From NCBI RefSeq assembly GCF_028867705.1, contig NZ_CP066171.1, positions 1,674,001 to 1,738,000 on the forward strand: a stretch of DNA of 64,000 nucleotides, read 5' to 3'. Positions 10,776 to 18,925 of the stretch are shown piece after piece. The position numbers and the translations under genes are program-made. Every line of letters begins with the position of its first letter. Position 1 is the stretch's first letter. Source of the stretch: Thermoleophilum album. Lineage in GTDB: Bacteria; Actinomycetota; Thermoleophilia; Solirubrobacterales; Thermoleophilaceae. The notes beneath the pieces were generated by a model. The model worked only from the letters and a program-made list of their open reading frames with translations, did no database searches and was not told the DNA's origin.

Positions 10776-12317
10776 TCAACCGCGCGGACGCATCGCGGGG
10801 AACAGAACCACCTCGCGGATCGCGCGGCGCCCCGTCAGCAGCATCACTAGCCGATCGATGCCGACGCCGATGCCTCCGGTCGGCGGCATCCCGTGCTCGA
10901 GCGCGCGCAAGAAGTCCTCGTCCCACGGCTGCGCCTCGTCGTCACCGGCCGCCCGCTCGCGTGCCTGCGCCTCGAAACGGCGGCGCTGCTCGTCGGGATC
11001 GTTGAGCTCGGTGAAGGCGTTAGCGAACTCGATACCGCCCGCGAAGCACTCGAACCGTTCCACGAGCCCCGGCTGCGAGCGGTGGTCTTTGGCGAACGGC
11101 GACAGCTCCTTGGGGTAGTCGAAGATGAACGTCGGCTGCTCGAGGTGCGGCTCGACGTGCTTGGAGAGGAGGTCGTCGACCAGCTGCGCCCAGGTCGCGG
11201 CCGGCTCGAGCTCGATCCCGCGGGCACGTGCCGCCGCTAGCAGCGCGTCGCGGTCGCGCAGCGCGAGCACGTCGAGACCGGTGCGCTCGGCGATCGCCTC
11301 GCGCAGCGTCACGCGTCGCCACGGCCGGTCGAAGCGCAGCGGCCCCGCGTAGCCGATCTCGGCCGCCACGTAGCGCACCAGCTCCTCGAGCTCGGCGGCG
11401 ATGTCGCGGTAGTCGGCGTACGCCTCGTACCACTCGAGCATCGTGAACTCGGGGTTGTGCTTGTGCGACAGCCCCTCGTTGCGGAAGTCCTTGCCGAGCT
11501 CGTAAACGCGCTCGAGCCCTCCGACGATCAGGCGCTTCAGGTACAGCTCGGTGGCGATGCGCAGGTAGAAGTCGCGGTCGAGAGCGTTGTAGTGGGTGAC
11601 GAACGGGCGCGCGTGAGCCCCGCCGTAGATCGGCTGCAAAACGGGGGTCTCGACCTCGATGAAGCCGCGCTCGTCGAGCCAGCGGCGAACGGCGCGCACG
11701 ATCCGCGAGCGCGTGATGAACAGTTCGCGCGTTTCGGCGTTGGCGATCAGGTCGAGCTCGCGGTGGCGGTAGCGCAGCTCGACATCCTCGAGGCCGTGGT
11801 ACTTCTCGGGCGGCGGCCGCAGCGACTTGGCCAGCAAGCGCCAATCGTGTGCGGCGATGCTGAGCTCGCCCCGACGCGTGCGCACCACGTGCCCCTCGAC
11901 CCCGACGAGGTCGCCGAGATCGAGCCCCACGAGCGTTTCGAACGAGCCCTCGCCGAGACGGTCGCGCCGCGCCAAAACCTGGATCTTGCCGCTGCGATCG
12001 ACGATGTCGAGGAAGGCGGCGCCGCCGTGGCCGCGACGGGCGGCAAGGCGGCCCGCGACGCGGTAGCGGACGCTCTCGTCTTCCCCACCGGGCGCGAGGT
12101 CGGTGTGACGCTGAGCGATCTCGGCGGCGGGTGTGGGGGTCGGGTAGGAGTGCGGGAAGGGGTCGATCCCCGCCGCCCGCAAGCGTGCGAGCTTGTTGCG
12201 GCGGTCGAGCTCGGCCTGGCTGCGCCGCTCGGCGGCTACCTCGTCCGGCGAGGTGGCGGCGCTCCCCGCACTGTCGCTCGCACCAGCCGCTGTTTGGCGC
12301 TCTTCGCCGTCGGTCAC
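10776..12317 (-). CDS. lysS: Lysyl-tRNA synthetase, class II
   Basis: LysRS attaches lysine to tRNA-Lys. The 513-residue protein has an N-terminal OB-fold anticodon-binding domain (about residues 90-190, VRYRVAGRLAARRGHGGAAF). The class II catalytic core carries motif 1 (RGFIEVETPVLQPIYGGAHA), motif 2 (FRNEGLSHKHNPEFTMLEWY) and motif 3 (GGIGVGIDRLVMLLTGRRAI). About 35 N-terminal residues before the fold are Ala/Ser/Glu-rich and probably disordered. GTG 12317 is the start, 35 bases after greA, so the two are probably cotranscribed. In Bacillus lysS also follows dusB. Confidence 0.97.
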   Translation of the reverse strand: MTDGEERQTAAGASDSAGSAATSPDEVAAERRSQAELDRRNKLARLRAAGIDPFPHSYPTPTPAAEIAQRHTDLAPGGEDESVRYRVAGRLAARRGHGGAAFLDIVDRSGKIQVLARRDRLGEGSFETLVGLDLGDLVGVEGHVVRTRRGELSIAAHDWRLLAKSLRPPPEKYHGLEDVELRYRHRELDLIANAETRELFITRSRIVRAVRRWLDERGFIEVETPVLQPIYGGAHARPFVTHYNALDRDFYLRIATELYLKRLIVGGLERVYELGKDFRNEGLSHKHNPEFTMLEWYEAYADYRDIAAELEELVRYVAAEIGYAGPLRFDRPWRRVTLREAIAERTGLDVLALRDRDALLAAARARGIELEPAATWAQLVDDLLSKHVEPHLEQPTFIFDYPKELSPFAKDHRSQPGLVERFECFAGGIEFANAFTELNDPDEQRRRFEAQARERAAGDDEAQPWDEDFLRALEHGMPPTGGIGVGIDRLVMLLTGRRAIREVVLFPAMRPRG

Positions 12318-12352
12318 GCCGAGAGCGTACGGGTCCGGCGGCTTGTGCGCCG

Positions 12353-12829
12353 TCAGACCTCGATCTTCGTGATCTTGAGCTCCCGCGCCGGCCCGCGCGG
12401 CACCTGCACTTGCACGACGTCGCCGCGCTTGTGGCCGATCAGCGCCTTCCCGACCGGCGATTCGTTCGAGATCTTGTTCTGCGACGGGTCGGCCTCGGCC
12501 GAGCCGACGATATGCAGCTTCTGCGACTTGCCGGTTTTCTGATCCTTGACGTGGACGGTGCAGCCGACGCTCACTACGTCGGTGGAGATTTCGTCCTCGT
12601 CGATGACGCGCGCGTTGCGGAGCTTCTCCTCGAGCTCGGCGATCTGCTTCTCGAGCATCGCCTGCTCGTTCTTGGCGTCGTCGTACTCGGAGTTTTCGGA
12701 GATGTCGCCGAACTCGCGCGCTTCCTTGATGCGCTGCGCGACCTCGCGGCGTCGCTGCGTCTGCAGGTGCTCGATCTTGGCCTTGAGCTCCTCGAGTCCC
12801 TTCTTGGTTAGAACGAGTTCCCTCGGCAT
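12353..12829 (-). CDS. greA: Transcription elongation factor GreA
   Basis: GreA stimulates cleavage of backtracked RNA in the RNA polymerase secondary channel. The 158-residue protein has the N-terminal antiparallel coiled coil with the acidic tip motif DISENSEYDDAKNEQ. The C-terminal FKBP-like domain contains ISNESPVGKALIGHKRGD. The ATG at 12829 was chosen because GGAGG sits seven bases upstream; the longer open frame to 13096 has no matching site. A terminator-like hairpin at 12910-12930 lies before it. The greA-lysS unit therefore probably has its own promoter just downstream of that hairpin. Confidence 0.97.
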   Translation of the reverse strand: MPRELVLTKKGLEELKAKIEHLQTQRRREVAQRIKEAREFGDISENSEYDDAKNEQAMLEKQIAELEEKLRNARVIDEDEISTDVVSVGCTVHVKDQKTGKSQKLHIVGSAEADPSQNKISNESPVGKALIGHKRGDVVQVQVPRGPARELKITKIEV

Positions 12830-12909
12830 AGCGGTTCCTCCAAGCGGCCCCATGGGGCTGCGATCACCCCCGGCCAGCGCGTAGCCACCCCGGCCGGGCA
12901 CGTAGAAAA

Positions 12910-12930
12910 CCCTTCGGCCCGGCCGAAGGG
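12910..12930 (-). terminator. Rho-independent-type terminator after dus
   Basis: An 8-bp perfect stem (cccttcgg / ccgaaggg) with a 5-base loop lies 93 bases beyond the dus stop codon. On the minus strand it is followed directly by a short T run (TTTTC). It would end the coaX-yidC-dus transcript and isolate greA-lysS. Confidence 0.65.
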
Positions 12931-13022
12931 ACGCAGCAGTGTAGCAGCGCCATTTCGGCGTTCGGATGAGCTTTCCTGCCCGGGTCGAGCGCCGCTCGAC
13001 GCGTGCAGCGACAGCGCACACG

Positions 13023-14072
13023 CTAGGCAGCGCGCACCGCTGCGGAGCTGACCGCTTGCTTGGTGCCGCCGCCGAAGCGCCTACGCAGCTCGGCAACTAC
13101 CGCCAGCGCGCCCTCTACGGTCGGTGCTTCGCACAGCCGCGTGCGTTCCGGCTTCGGCACTTGCCCCCGCAAGCGCTCGGCGTACCAGGGATAGAACTTG
13201 CGCAGATAGTGGTCGGCGCGTTCGCGCCCCAGGTGTTCGCACGCCCCGGCGATCACGTACTCGAGCTCGTCGAGCACCTCGTCGACGCTCGGCTCGCCCG
13301 TGTAGCGACCGAGCAGCCGGGCGAACAGCCACGGGTTGCCGAGCGCGCCGCGCGCGAGCATCACCGCGTCGGCACCGACCTCGCGCCAGGCACGCAGTAT
13401 GCGCTCCTCGTCGTGGAGGCCGCCCGAGAGCACCACCGGCACGTCGAGCTCGGCGCACAGCGCTGCCGCCAGCGCGTAGTCAGGCTGACCCTTGTGCTGC
13501 TGGGAGGCGTGGCGCGGGTGGAAGCCGATTCCAGCCACACCGGACTCGGCGGCGAGCCGGCGGGCGAGATCGACGCCCGAGCGATCGCCCGGCACGAGAC
13601 CCGAGCGCACCTTGCAGGTGACGGGCAGGCCCGACCCTTCGACAGCCGCGCGCGCGATCGCGACGGCCCGGTCGTGGTCTTCGAGCAGCGCCGCGCCGGC
13701 CCCGGCGCGACACACCTTGCGCACCGGGCAGCCCATGTTGATGTCGATGGCGTCGGCCCCGGCTTGGGCCACCACGGCCGCCGCCTCGCGCATCACCGCC
13801 GGGTCGTCGCCGAAAAGCTGGATCGCCAGCGGGTGCTCGTCGGGGTGAATGCGCAAAAACTCGCGCAGCGTACGTTCGTTTCCGCGCACGATCCCGTGGC
13901 TCGAGACCATTTCGGACACCACGAAGCCGGCGCCGAAACGCTTGGCTTGCAGGCGCACGAACCATTTCCCGATCCCCGCCAGCGGCGCGAGCACCAGCCG
14001 GTTGGGCAGCTCGAGCGAACCGAGCCGCCAGCTGCGTGCGAAGGGGTTGTTCTCGCTGCTGCGCAAAGCCAC
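13023..14072 (-). CDS. dusB: tRNA-dihydrouridine synthase (DusB-like)
   Basis: This FMN enzyme reduces uridines in the tRNA D-loop. The 349-residue protein has the Dus TIM barrel: N-terminal LAPLAGIGKWFVRLQAKRFG, the signature DAIDINMGCPVRKVCRAGAG with the catalytic Cys, VTCKVRSG, and the FMN phosphate site ADAVMLARGALGNPWLF. GTG 14072 is preceded by a GAGGGG site and lies 11 bases after the yidC stop; upstream codons in frame only shadow yidC. The Dus fold is standard. The C-terminal helical domain carries the HLGRERADHYLRKFYPWY block. The subtype is inferred from synteny with Bacillus dusB (before lysS). Confidence 0.9.
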   Translation of the reverse strand: MALRSSENNPFARSWRLGSLELPNRLVLAPLAGIGKWFVRLQAKRFGAGFVVSEMVSSHGIVRGNERTLREFLRIHPDEHPLAIQLFGDDPAVMREAAAVVAQAGADAIDINMGCPVRKVCRAGAGAALLEDHDRAVAIARAAVEGSGLPVTCKVRSGLVPGDRSGVDLARRLAAESGVAGIGFHPRHASQQHKGQPDYALAAALCAELDVPVVLSGGLHDEERILRAWREVGADAVMLARGALGNPWLFARLLGRYTGEPSVDEVLDELEYVIAGACEHLGRERADHYLRKFYPWYAERLRGQVPKPERTRLCEAPTVEGALAVVAELRRRFGGGTKQAVSSAAVRAA

Positions 14073-14083
14073 GGCGGCGCCCC

Positions 14084-14869
14084 TCAAGCGGCGCGACGAC
14101 GGCGCTTGCGCTTGCCCGTGCGCGGCGGCGGCTTGCGCGTGCTGGTTGCGGCACTTCCGCCGGCGCCGCTCGTCGGCACGCCGGCGCTGCCGCTCGACGT
14201 CGGCGCGCCGGAGAGCGCGGTCGCTGGTTCGCGTCCGAGCAGCCGTCGAACGGTCAGCTGTTGGCCGAACGACCAGAGGGCGGACGTGATCCAGTAAACC
14301 GCGAGCCCCGCCGGGACGCGCGCTACGACCCCGGCGAAGAGCAGCGGCAGCGCCATCACGAAGCCCCTCTGGCCGCCGTCGAGCGCCGTCGCCGCGACCG
14401 CGCTCGACGCCAGCTGCGCGACCGCGTAGGTCGCGACCAACACCAGAAGAACGGTGCCGTGCGCGCGGGCACCGAGATCGGGGATGAAGAGGAAACCGGC
14501 GTGGGCGAAGAGACCGTCGCGCACCTCTTCGCGCATCAGGAAGTAGAGAGAGATGAACACCGGAATCTGCAGCAGCGTCGGGGCCAGGCTCGCGAGCGGG
14601 TTGATCCCGTGCCGGCGGTAGTAGTCGAGCAGCTCGCGCTGCAGCCGCTCGCGGTCGTCGCGGTGGCGCTCGCGCAGGCGCGCGAGCTCGGGCAGGTGGC
14701 GGCGCAACTCGCGCTGCGCGCGCACCTGGCGCGCGACGATCGGGAGCAGCGTCAGGCGCACGAGCACCGTCAGCCCCACGATCGCAAGGCCCCATCCGAG
14801 GCCGACGCTGTGCAGCGCCTTGAGGACCGCGGCCTCGGCGTCGATCAGCGGTGCGAGAAGCGTCGCCAC
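14084..14869 (-). CDS. yidC: YidC/Oxa1-family membrane protein insertase
   Basis: YidC inserts and folds membrane proteins, alone or with SecYEG. The 261-residue protein has the short Gram-positive layout: a first membrane segment GLAIVGLTVLVRLTLLPIV with the conserved hydrophilic-groove Arg, and a basic coiled hairpin. These are followed by PTLLQIPVFISLYFLMRE and further segments ending in GLAVYWITSALWSFGQQ. The last 50 residues are Ser/Gly/Ala and then strongly basic, as in YidC tails that bind ribosomes. There is no rpmH/rnpA next to it, so it may be a second copy rather than the oriC-linked one. It lies 38 bases after coaX. Confidence 0.9.
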   Translation of the reverse strand: MATLLAPLIDAEAAVLKALHSVGLGWGLAIVGLTVLVRLTLLPIVARQVRAQRELRRHLPELARLRERHRDDRERLQRELLDYYRRHGINPLASLAPTLLQIPVFISLYFLMREEVRDGLFAHAGFLFIPDLGARAHGTVLLVLVATYAVAQLASSAVAATALDGGQRGFVMALPLLFAGVVARVPAGLAVYWITSALWSFGQQLTVRRLLGREPATALSGAPTSSGSAGVPTSGAGGSAATSTRKPPPRTGKRKRRRRAA

Positions 14870-14907
14870 GGGCGGGAGGATAGGGAGCAGCGCTCGCCGC
14901 GCAGCGC

Positions 14908-15675
14908 CTACTCGGCGTTGCGCTCCCAGATCAGGCGCAGTCCGTCGAGCGTTAGCAGCTCGTCGACTTCGTCGAGCTGCTCGCAGCTCGGCGCGATCAG
15001 GTGCGCGAACCCGCCGGTCGCTATCGCCGTGGCCTCCTCGCCGAGCTCTTCGCGCAGCCGTGCCACGATCGCATCCACCGAGCCGGCGTAGCCGAAAACG
15101 ACGCCCACCTGGATCGCTTCACGCGTGTTTTTGCCGATCGCCCGCTTCGGCACCGCCAGATCGACCTTCGGCAGGCGTGCCGCCCGCTGGCTGAGTGCTT
15201 CGAGCGACACCTCGATGCCGGGAGCGATCACGCCACCCAGGTACTCGCCGCTGGACGAGACGACGTCGTAGTTGATCGCCGTGCCGAAGTCGACGGCGAT
15301 ACAGGCACCGCCGCAGCGGTCGTAGGCGGCGACGGCGTTGGCGAGCCGGTCGGCGCCGAGCTCGTGGGGGTTGTCGATGCGGATCGGCATGCCTGTGCGC
15401 AGTTGGGGACCAACGAGCGCTCCCGCGCCGCCCAGGTAGCGCGCGATCAGCTGCTCGTACTCGGCCGCGAGCGTGGGTACGACCGACGAGACGATCGCGG
15501 CGTCGATGGCGTCGAGCTCGAGCCCACGTAGACCGATCAGGTCGACGACCACCGTCGCGAGCTCGTCGGCCGTGGCCGCGCGCACCGTCGCGAAGCGCCA
15601 GTGGTCGACGAGCTCGTCGCCGTCGTAGAGGCCGAGGTGCGTCTGCGTGTTGCCGACGTCGACCGCAAGCAACAT
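14908..15675 (-). CDS. coaX: Type III pantothenate kinase
   Basis: CoaX phosphorylates pantothenate, the first step of coenzyme A synthesis, in an ATP-dependent but CoA-insensitive way. The 255-residue length and ASKHA-fold motifs match. The first phosphate motif is LLAVDVGNTQTHLGLYDGD and the dimer motif is DNPHELGADRLANAVAA. The second phosphate motif is IAVDFGTAINYD, and the late GGVIAPGIEVSLEALSQRAA block is intact. It follows fabI by only five bases, so pantetheine-cofactor supply appears tied to the fatty-acid synthesis operon upstream. In Bacillus coaX lies next to ftsH in the same conserved gene neighbourhood. Confidence 0.95.
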   Translation of the reverse strand: MLLAVDVGNTQTHLGLYDGDELVDHWRFATVRAATADELATVVVDLIGLRGLELDAIDAAIVSSVVPTLAAEYEQLIARYLGGAGALVGPQLRTGMPIRIDNPHELGADRLANAVAAYDRCGGACIAVDFGTAINYDVVSSSGEYLGGVIAPGIEVSLEALSQRAARLPKVDLAVPKRAIGKNTREAIQVGVVFGYAGSVDAIVARLREELGEEATAIATGGFAHLIAPSCEQLDEVDELLTLDGLRLIWERNAE

Positions 15676-15680
15676 GGTGG

Positions 15681-16610
15681 TCAGGCGCTGCCGACTTCGC
15701 CGCTCTCGTCGCTCGCGGCACCAGCGTCACCGCCGTCGGTGTCGGCGCCGGCCCCAGCGCCACCGCCTCCCGCGCCCGCGCCGGCGGTCGCGAGATCGCC
15801 GAGCGGTGCACCCATCGCGTGGTAGCCGCCATCGACGTGGATGATCTCGCCGCTGATCGCGCGCGCGAGGTCGGAGAGCAGGAAGCGCACGGTGTCGGCG
15901 ACCGGCCCGGCGTCACCGACGTCCCAGCCGAGCGGCGCTTGTCTGCCCCACATCTCGGCGAGCGACGAGAAACCGGGGATGCCGCTCGCCGCGACGGTGC
16001 GGATAGGGCCCGCAGAGACGAGATTCACGCGCACCCCGTCGGGCCCCAGGTAGCGCGCGAGGTAGCGCGCCGTCGACTCGAGCGCGGCCTTGGCAACGCC
16101 CATCCAGTCGTACACCGGCCAGGCGACAGAGGCGTCGAAGTCGAGCGCCACGAGCGAGGCTGGCCGCGCCAGCACGGGGCGCAAAGCAGCTGCCATCCCC
16201 GCCAGCGACCAGGCGCTGACGCGGAAGGCGAGTTCGGCCGACGGCGCGGGCGTACCTAGGAACGAACCGCCGAGCGCGTCCTCGGGCGCGAAAGCGATCG
16301 CATGCAGCACCCCGTCGACGCTGCCGAGCGCATCCCCGACAGCGGCGGCGAGTCGAGGGTAGTCGTCGGGACGCGAGGCGTCGAACTCCAGCACCGGCGG
16401 CGGGCTCGGCAGCCGCCGCGCCGCACGTTCGGTGAGGCGGCGGGCACGCCCGAAGCTGGTGAGCACAATCTCGGCCCCGTCGCGCTGCGCGCGCTCGGCG
16501 ACGGCGAAGGCGATGCTTTGGCGCGTAACCACACCTGTGATCACGAGCCGCTTGCCCGCCAGCAGCCCAGGTGCCGGGTAGGAAGTGCTCTCGGGTGCCT
16601 TTTCGTTCAC
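15681..16610 (-). CDS. fabI: Enoyl-[acyl-carrier-protein] reductase (NADH), InhA-like
   Basis: FabI reduces the trans-2-enoyl-ACP double bond in each cycle of fatty acid elongation. The protein resembles the actinobacterial InhA type. It has the atypical SDR nucleotide motif ITGVVTRQSIAFAVAERA, the catalytic Tyr-x6-Lys in YDWMGVAKAALES, and the C-terminal AISGEIIHVDGGYHAMG. The start is GTG 16610, coupled by GTGA to the end of fabF. The 309-residue length exceeds the usual 265-270. The excess is a C-terminal tail of about 40 residues rich in Gly, Ala, Asp and Ser that follows the normal end of the fold and is probably disordered. Confidence 0.93.
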   Translation of the reverse strand: MNEKAPESTSYPAPGLLAGKRLVITGVVTRQSIAFAVAERAQRDGAEIVLTSFGRARRLTERAARRLPSPPPVLEFDASRPDDYPRLAAAVGDALGSVDGVLHAIAFAPEDALGGSFLGTPAPSAELAFRVSAWSLAGMAAALRPVLARPASLVALDFDASVAWPVYDWMGVAKAALESTARYLARYLGPDGVRVNLVSAGPIRTVAASGIPGFSSLAEMWGRQAPLGWDVGDAGPVADTVRFLLSDLARAISGEIIHVDGGYHAMGAPLGDLATAGAGAGGGGAGAGADTDGGDAGAASDESGEVGSA

Positions 16611-17851
16611 GCCGCTGCCTCGATGCAGACGACGGCGTTCTGACCGCCGAAGCCGAAGGAGTTGGAGATACCGATCGCCGGCTTGCCCTCCGGCACCGAC
16701 AGCGGTTTCGGTTCGCGCGGCACGTAGTCGAGGTCGAGTCCGTCGTCGGGCTCCTCGTAGTTCAAGGTCGGCGGCGCGACGCGGTCGCGCAGCGCGAGTA
16801 GACAGGCGATCGCTTCCACAGCGCCCGCCGCGCCGAGCAGATGCCCGACCGCCGACTTCAGCGAGCTGACCGGCACGCGGTAGGCATGTTCGCCGAAAAC
16901 GGCCTTGATCGCCTCGGTCTCGGCGCGGTCGTTGAGCGGCGTCGACGTGCCGTGGGCGTTGATGTAGACGATCTCCTCGCGCGTCACGCCGGCATCGCGC
17001 AGCGCTGCCTCCATCGCCCGTGCCGCACCGCCGCCGCCAGGCTCGGGCGCGGTGATGTGGTGGGCGTCCGAGGTCATGCCGCAACCACGGAGGTAGCCAA
17101 GCACGCGCGCCCCGCGCGCCTCCGCGCGCTCGGCGTCCTCGAGCACCAACACGCCGGCCCCTTCGCCGAGCACGAAGCCGTCGCGCCGGCGATCGAACGG
17201 CCGCGAGACGCCGCTCGGCGAAGTCGCCTCCATCGCTGCGAAAGCGGCGGTCGCAAGGGCGCTGAGCGCCGCCTCGCTGCCGCCCACCACGACCGCGTCG
17301 GCGTCGCCGTAGGCGATCAGCCGTGCCGCTGTCGCGATCGCGTGCGCGCCGGTGGCACAGGCCGACGCGACGGCGAAAGACGGGCCGCGCAAACGGTGGC
17401 GCATCGACAGCACGCCGGCGGCAGCGTTGGCCATCAGAAGCGGAACCGAAAGCGGCGAGACGCGCTCAGGGCCGCGCTCGAGGAGCACCACGTGCTGCTC
17501 CTCGATCGTGCAGATACCGCCGATCCCGGTGCCGAGGATGCAGGCGATGCGCTCCTCGGGATAGCTCTCGCCGGGCTCGAGACGAGCGTCGGCGATCGCC
17601 TCGTCGCAAGCGACGATCGCGAGCTGTGTGAAACGGTCAGCACGCCGGGCCTCTTTCACCGACAGGTGCTCGCGCGGATCGAACTCGCTGCAGCGAGCGA
17701 CCCCGTCGACGATCCCGCTGACACCGGCGAGCCAGCGCTCGTGCAAGGTGCGAGCACCGACGCCGAGCGGCGTCACCGCGCCGACACCGGTGATCGCGAT
17801 CCGCCGGCGCGCTGGCGTCAGCGCGCTCTTGTCTTGAGCGCCGCCTTCCAC
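16607..17851 (-). CDS. fabF: 3-oxoacyl-[acyl-carrier-protein] synthase II (FabF)
   Basis: FabF condenses malonyl-ACP with a growing acyl-ACP. The 414-residue thiolase-fold protein has the full Cys-His-His set: the nucleophile in VASACATGAHA, the first His in NAHGTSTPLND, and the second in SSLKSAVGHLLGAAG. The C-terminal SNSFGFGGQNAVV loop is also intact. It starts at GTG 17851 eight bases after acpP and ends in a GTGA overlap with fabI. The 15 N-terminal residues before ITGVGAVTPLG are extra. Order in the operon is fabD-fabH-fabG-acpP-fabF-fabI, a complete initiation-elongation set apart from a FabZ-type dehydratase, which is not in the window. Confidence 0.96.
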   Translation of the reverse strand: MEGGAQDKSALTPARRRIAITGVGAVTPLGVGARTLHERWLAGVSGIVDGVARCSEFDPREHLSVKEARRADRFTQLAIVACDEAIADARLEPGESYPEERIACILGTGIGGICTIEEQHVVLLERGPERVSPLSVPLLMANAAAGVLSMRHRLRGPSFAVASACATGAHAIATAARLIAYGDADAVVVGGSEAALSALATAAFAAMEATSPSGVSRPFDRRRDGFVLGEGAGVLVLEDAERAEARGARVLGYLRGCGMTSDAHHITAPEPGGGGAARAMEAALRDAGVTREEIVYINAHGTSTPLNDRAETEAIKAVFGEHAYRVPVSSLKSAVGHLLGAAGAVEAIACLLALRDRVAPPTLNYEEPDDGLDLDYVPREPKPLSVPEGKPAIGISNSFGFGGQNAVVCIEAAA

Positions 17852-17858
17852 GCCGCGC

Positions 17859-18110
17859 TCAGGCTACGCGCGACGCGATCAGATCGACGGCCTGGGCCAC
17901 GGTCCGCAGGCCCTCCATGTCCTTGCCCTCGAGCTGGACGCCGTACTCGTCCTCGACGATCTGCGCCAGCTCGACGAGATCGAGCGAGTCGATATCGAGC
18001 GCTTCGAACTCGGCGTCCGGAGCGACCTTGTCGGGATCGGCGCCGAATTCGACCAACGCCTTCAAGACGCGCTCTTCGATCTGTTCGCGCGTGACTGCCT
18101 GCTGGGCCAT
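17859..18110 (-). CDS. acpP: Acyl carrier protein
   Basis: ACP carries growing acyl chains on a phosphopantetheine arm. The 83-residue acidic protein has the attachment site DSL in LDIDSLDLVEL, in the usual place at the start of helix II. The ATG at 18110 is preceded by AGGAGG about 12 bases away and a closer GAGAG. It lies between fabG and fabF in the fatty acid operon. The N-terminal helix is slightly longer than in E. coli AcpP. Nothing suggests a specialised polyketide carrier, given the neighbours. Confidence 0.95.
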   Translation of the reverse strand: MAQQAVTREQIEERVLKALVEFGADPDKVAPDAEFEALDIDSLDLVELAQIVEDEYGVQLEGKDMEGLRTVAQAVDLIASRVA

Positions 18111-18145
18111 TGCTCTCTTCGTCCTCCTTGTCGCTGTCCTCGGGG

Positions 18146-18925
18146 CTAGGCGCTGAGGCCGCCGTCGACGGGTATCACAGCACCGGTCACATACGAAGCC
18201 TCGGGCGAGCAGAGAAAGCGGACGACCGCCGCCACCTCTTCGCACGTGCCCGCGCGCCGGGCAGGGATCAGCGCCGCCAGCCGATCGCTGACGTCGCGCG
18301 TGAGCTCGGTCTCGACGAGCCCCGGCGCGACCGCGTTGACCGTCACCCCCTTACGTGCCACCTCCACCGCAACCGTGCGCGTCAGCGCTGCCAGCCCGGC
18401 CTTCGCCGCCGCGTAGTTGGCCTGTCCGGGGTTGGCGCGCAACGCCCCCACGACCGAGGCGACGTTGACGATGCGGCCGTAGCGCTGCCGCAACATCGGG
18501 CGCAGAACTCGGCGGATGAGGCGGAACGGGGCTGTGAGATCGGTTTCGATGACCGTCCGCCAATCGTCGTCGCTGAGCTGGGGAGCGAGCCCGTCGCGCC
18601 GCAGACCGGCGTTGTTGACAAGCACGAGCACCGGGCCGAGTTCTTCCTCGATCCGGCCAATCGCCCGCTCGCACGCCTCGGCGTCGGCGACGTCGGCGGC
18701 GACCGCAAGCGCCGTGCCTCCGGCGGCAGCGATCGCCTCGCAGGTGGCACGCGCCCCGTCGGCGTCGGCACGGTAGTTCACAGCGACCCGCCACCCGTCG
18801 GCTGCCAGAGCGCGAGCGATAGCCGCGCCGATGCCGCGTGACGCTCCCGTCACGAGCGCGGCGCCGACGGCGCGCGGGTCATCGCCCGACGCCGACCGGC
18901 CGCCCGCCAACGGCTGCGCGCTCAC
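18146..18925 (-). CDS. fabG: 3-oxoacyl-[acyl-carrier-protein] reductase
   Basis: FabG is the NADPH-dependent ketoreductase of fatty acid elongation. From GTG 18925 the protein is 259 residues. It has the SDR nucleotide motif VTGASRGIGAAIA after an about 20-residue extension, VNNAG, the active-site Ser in NVASVVG, and YAAAKAG with Tyr and Lys. The C-terminal YVTGAVIPVDGGLSA is FabG-like. The start overlaps the fabH stop by GTGA, so translation is coupled. The frame stays open far upstream to 19771, but that is a shadow of fabH. Operon position makes FabG much more likely than an unrelated SDR. Confidence 0.93.
   Translation of the reverse strand: MSAQPLAGGRSASGDDPRAVGAALVTGASRGIGAAIARALAADGWRVAVNYRADADGARATCEAIAAAGGTALAVAADVADAEACERAIGRIEEELGPVLVLVNNAGLRRDGLAPQLSDDDWRTVIETDLTAPFRLIRRVLRPMLRQRYGRIVNVASVVGALRANPGQANYAAAKAGLAALTRTVAVEVARKGVTVNAVAPGLVETELTRDVSDRLAALIPARRAGTCEEVAAVVRFLCSPEASYVTGAVIPVDGGLSA

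Noticed and set aside
14073..14795. N-terminal extension of the Dus reading frame
   Set aside because: The frame is open but overlaps yidC in another frame, has no conserved sequence, and a proper start lies at 14072.
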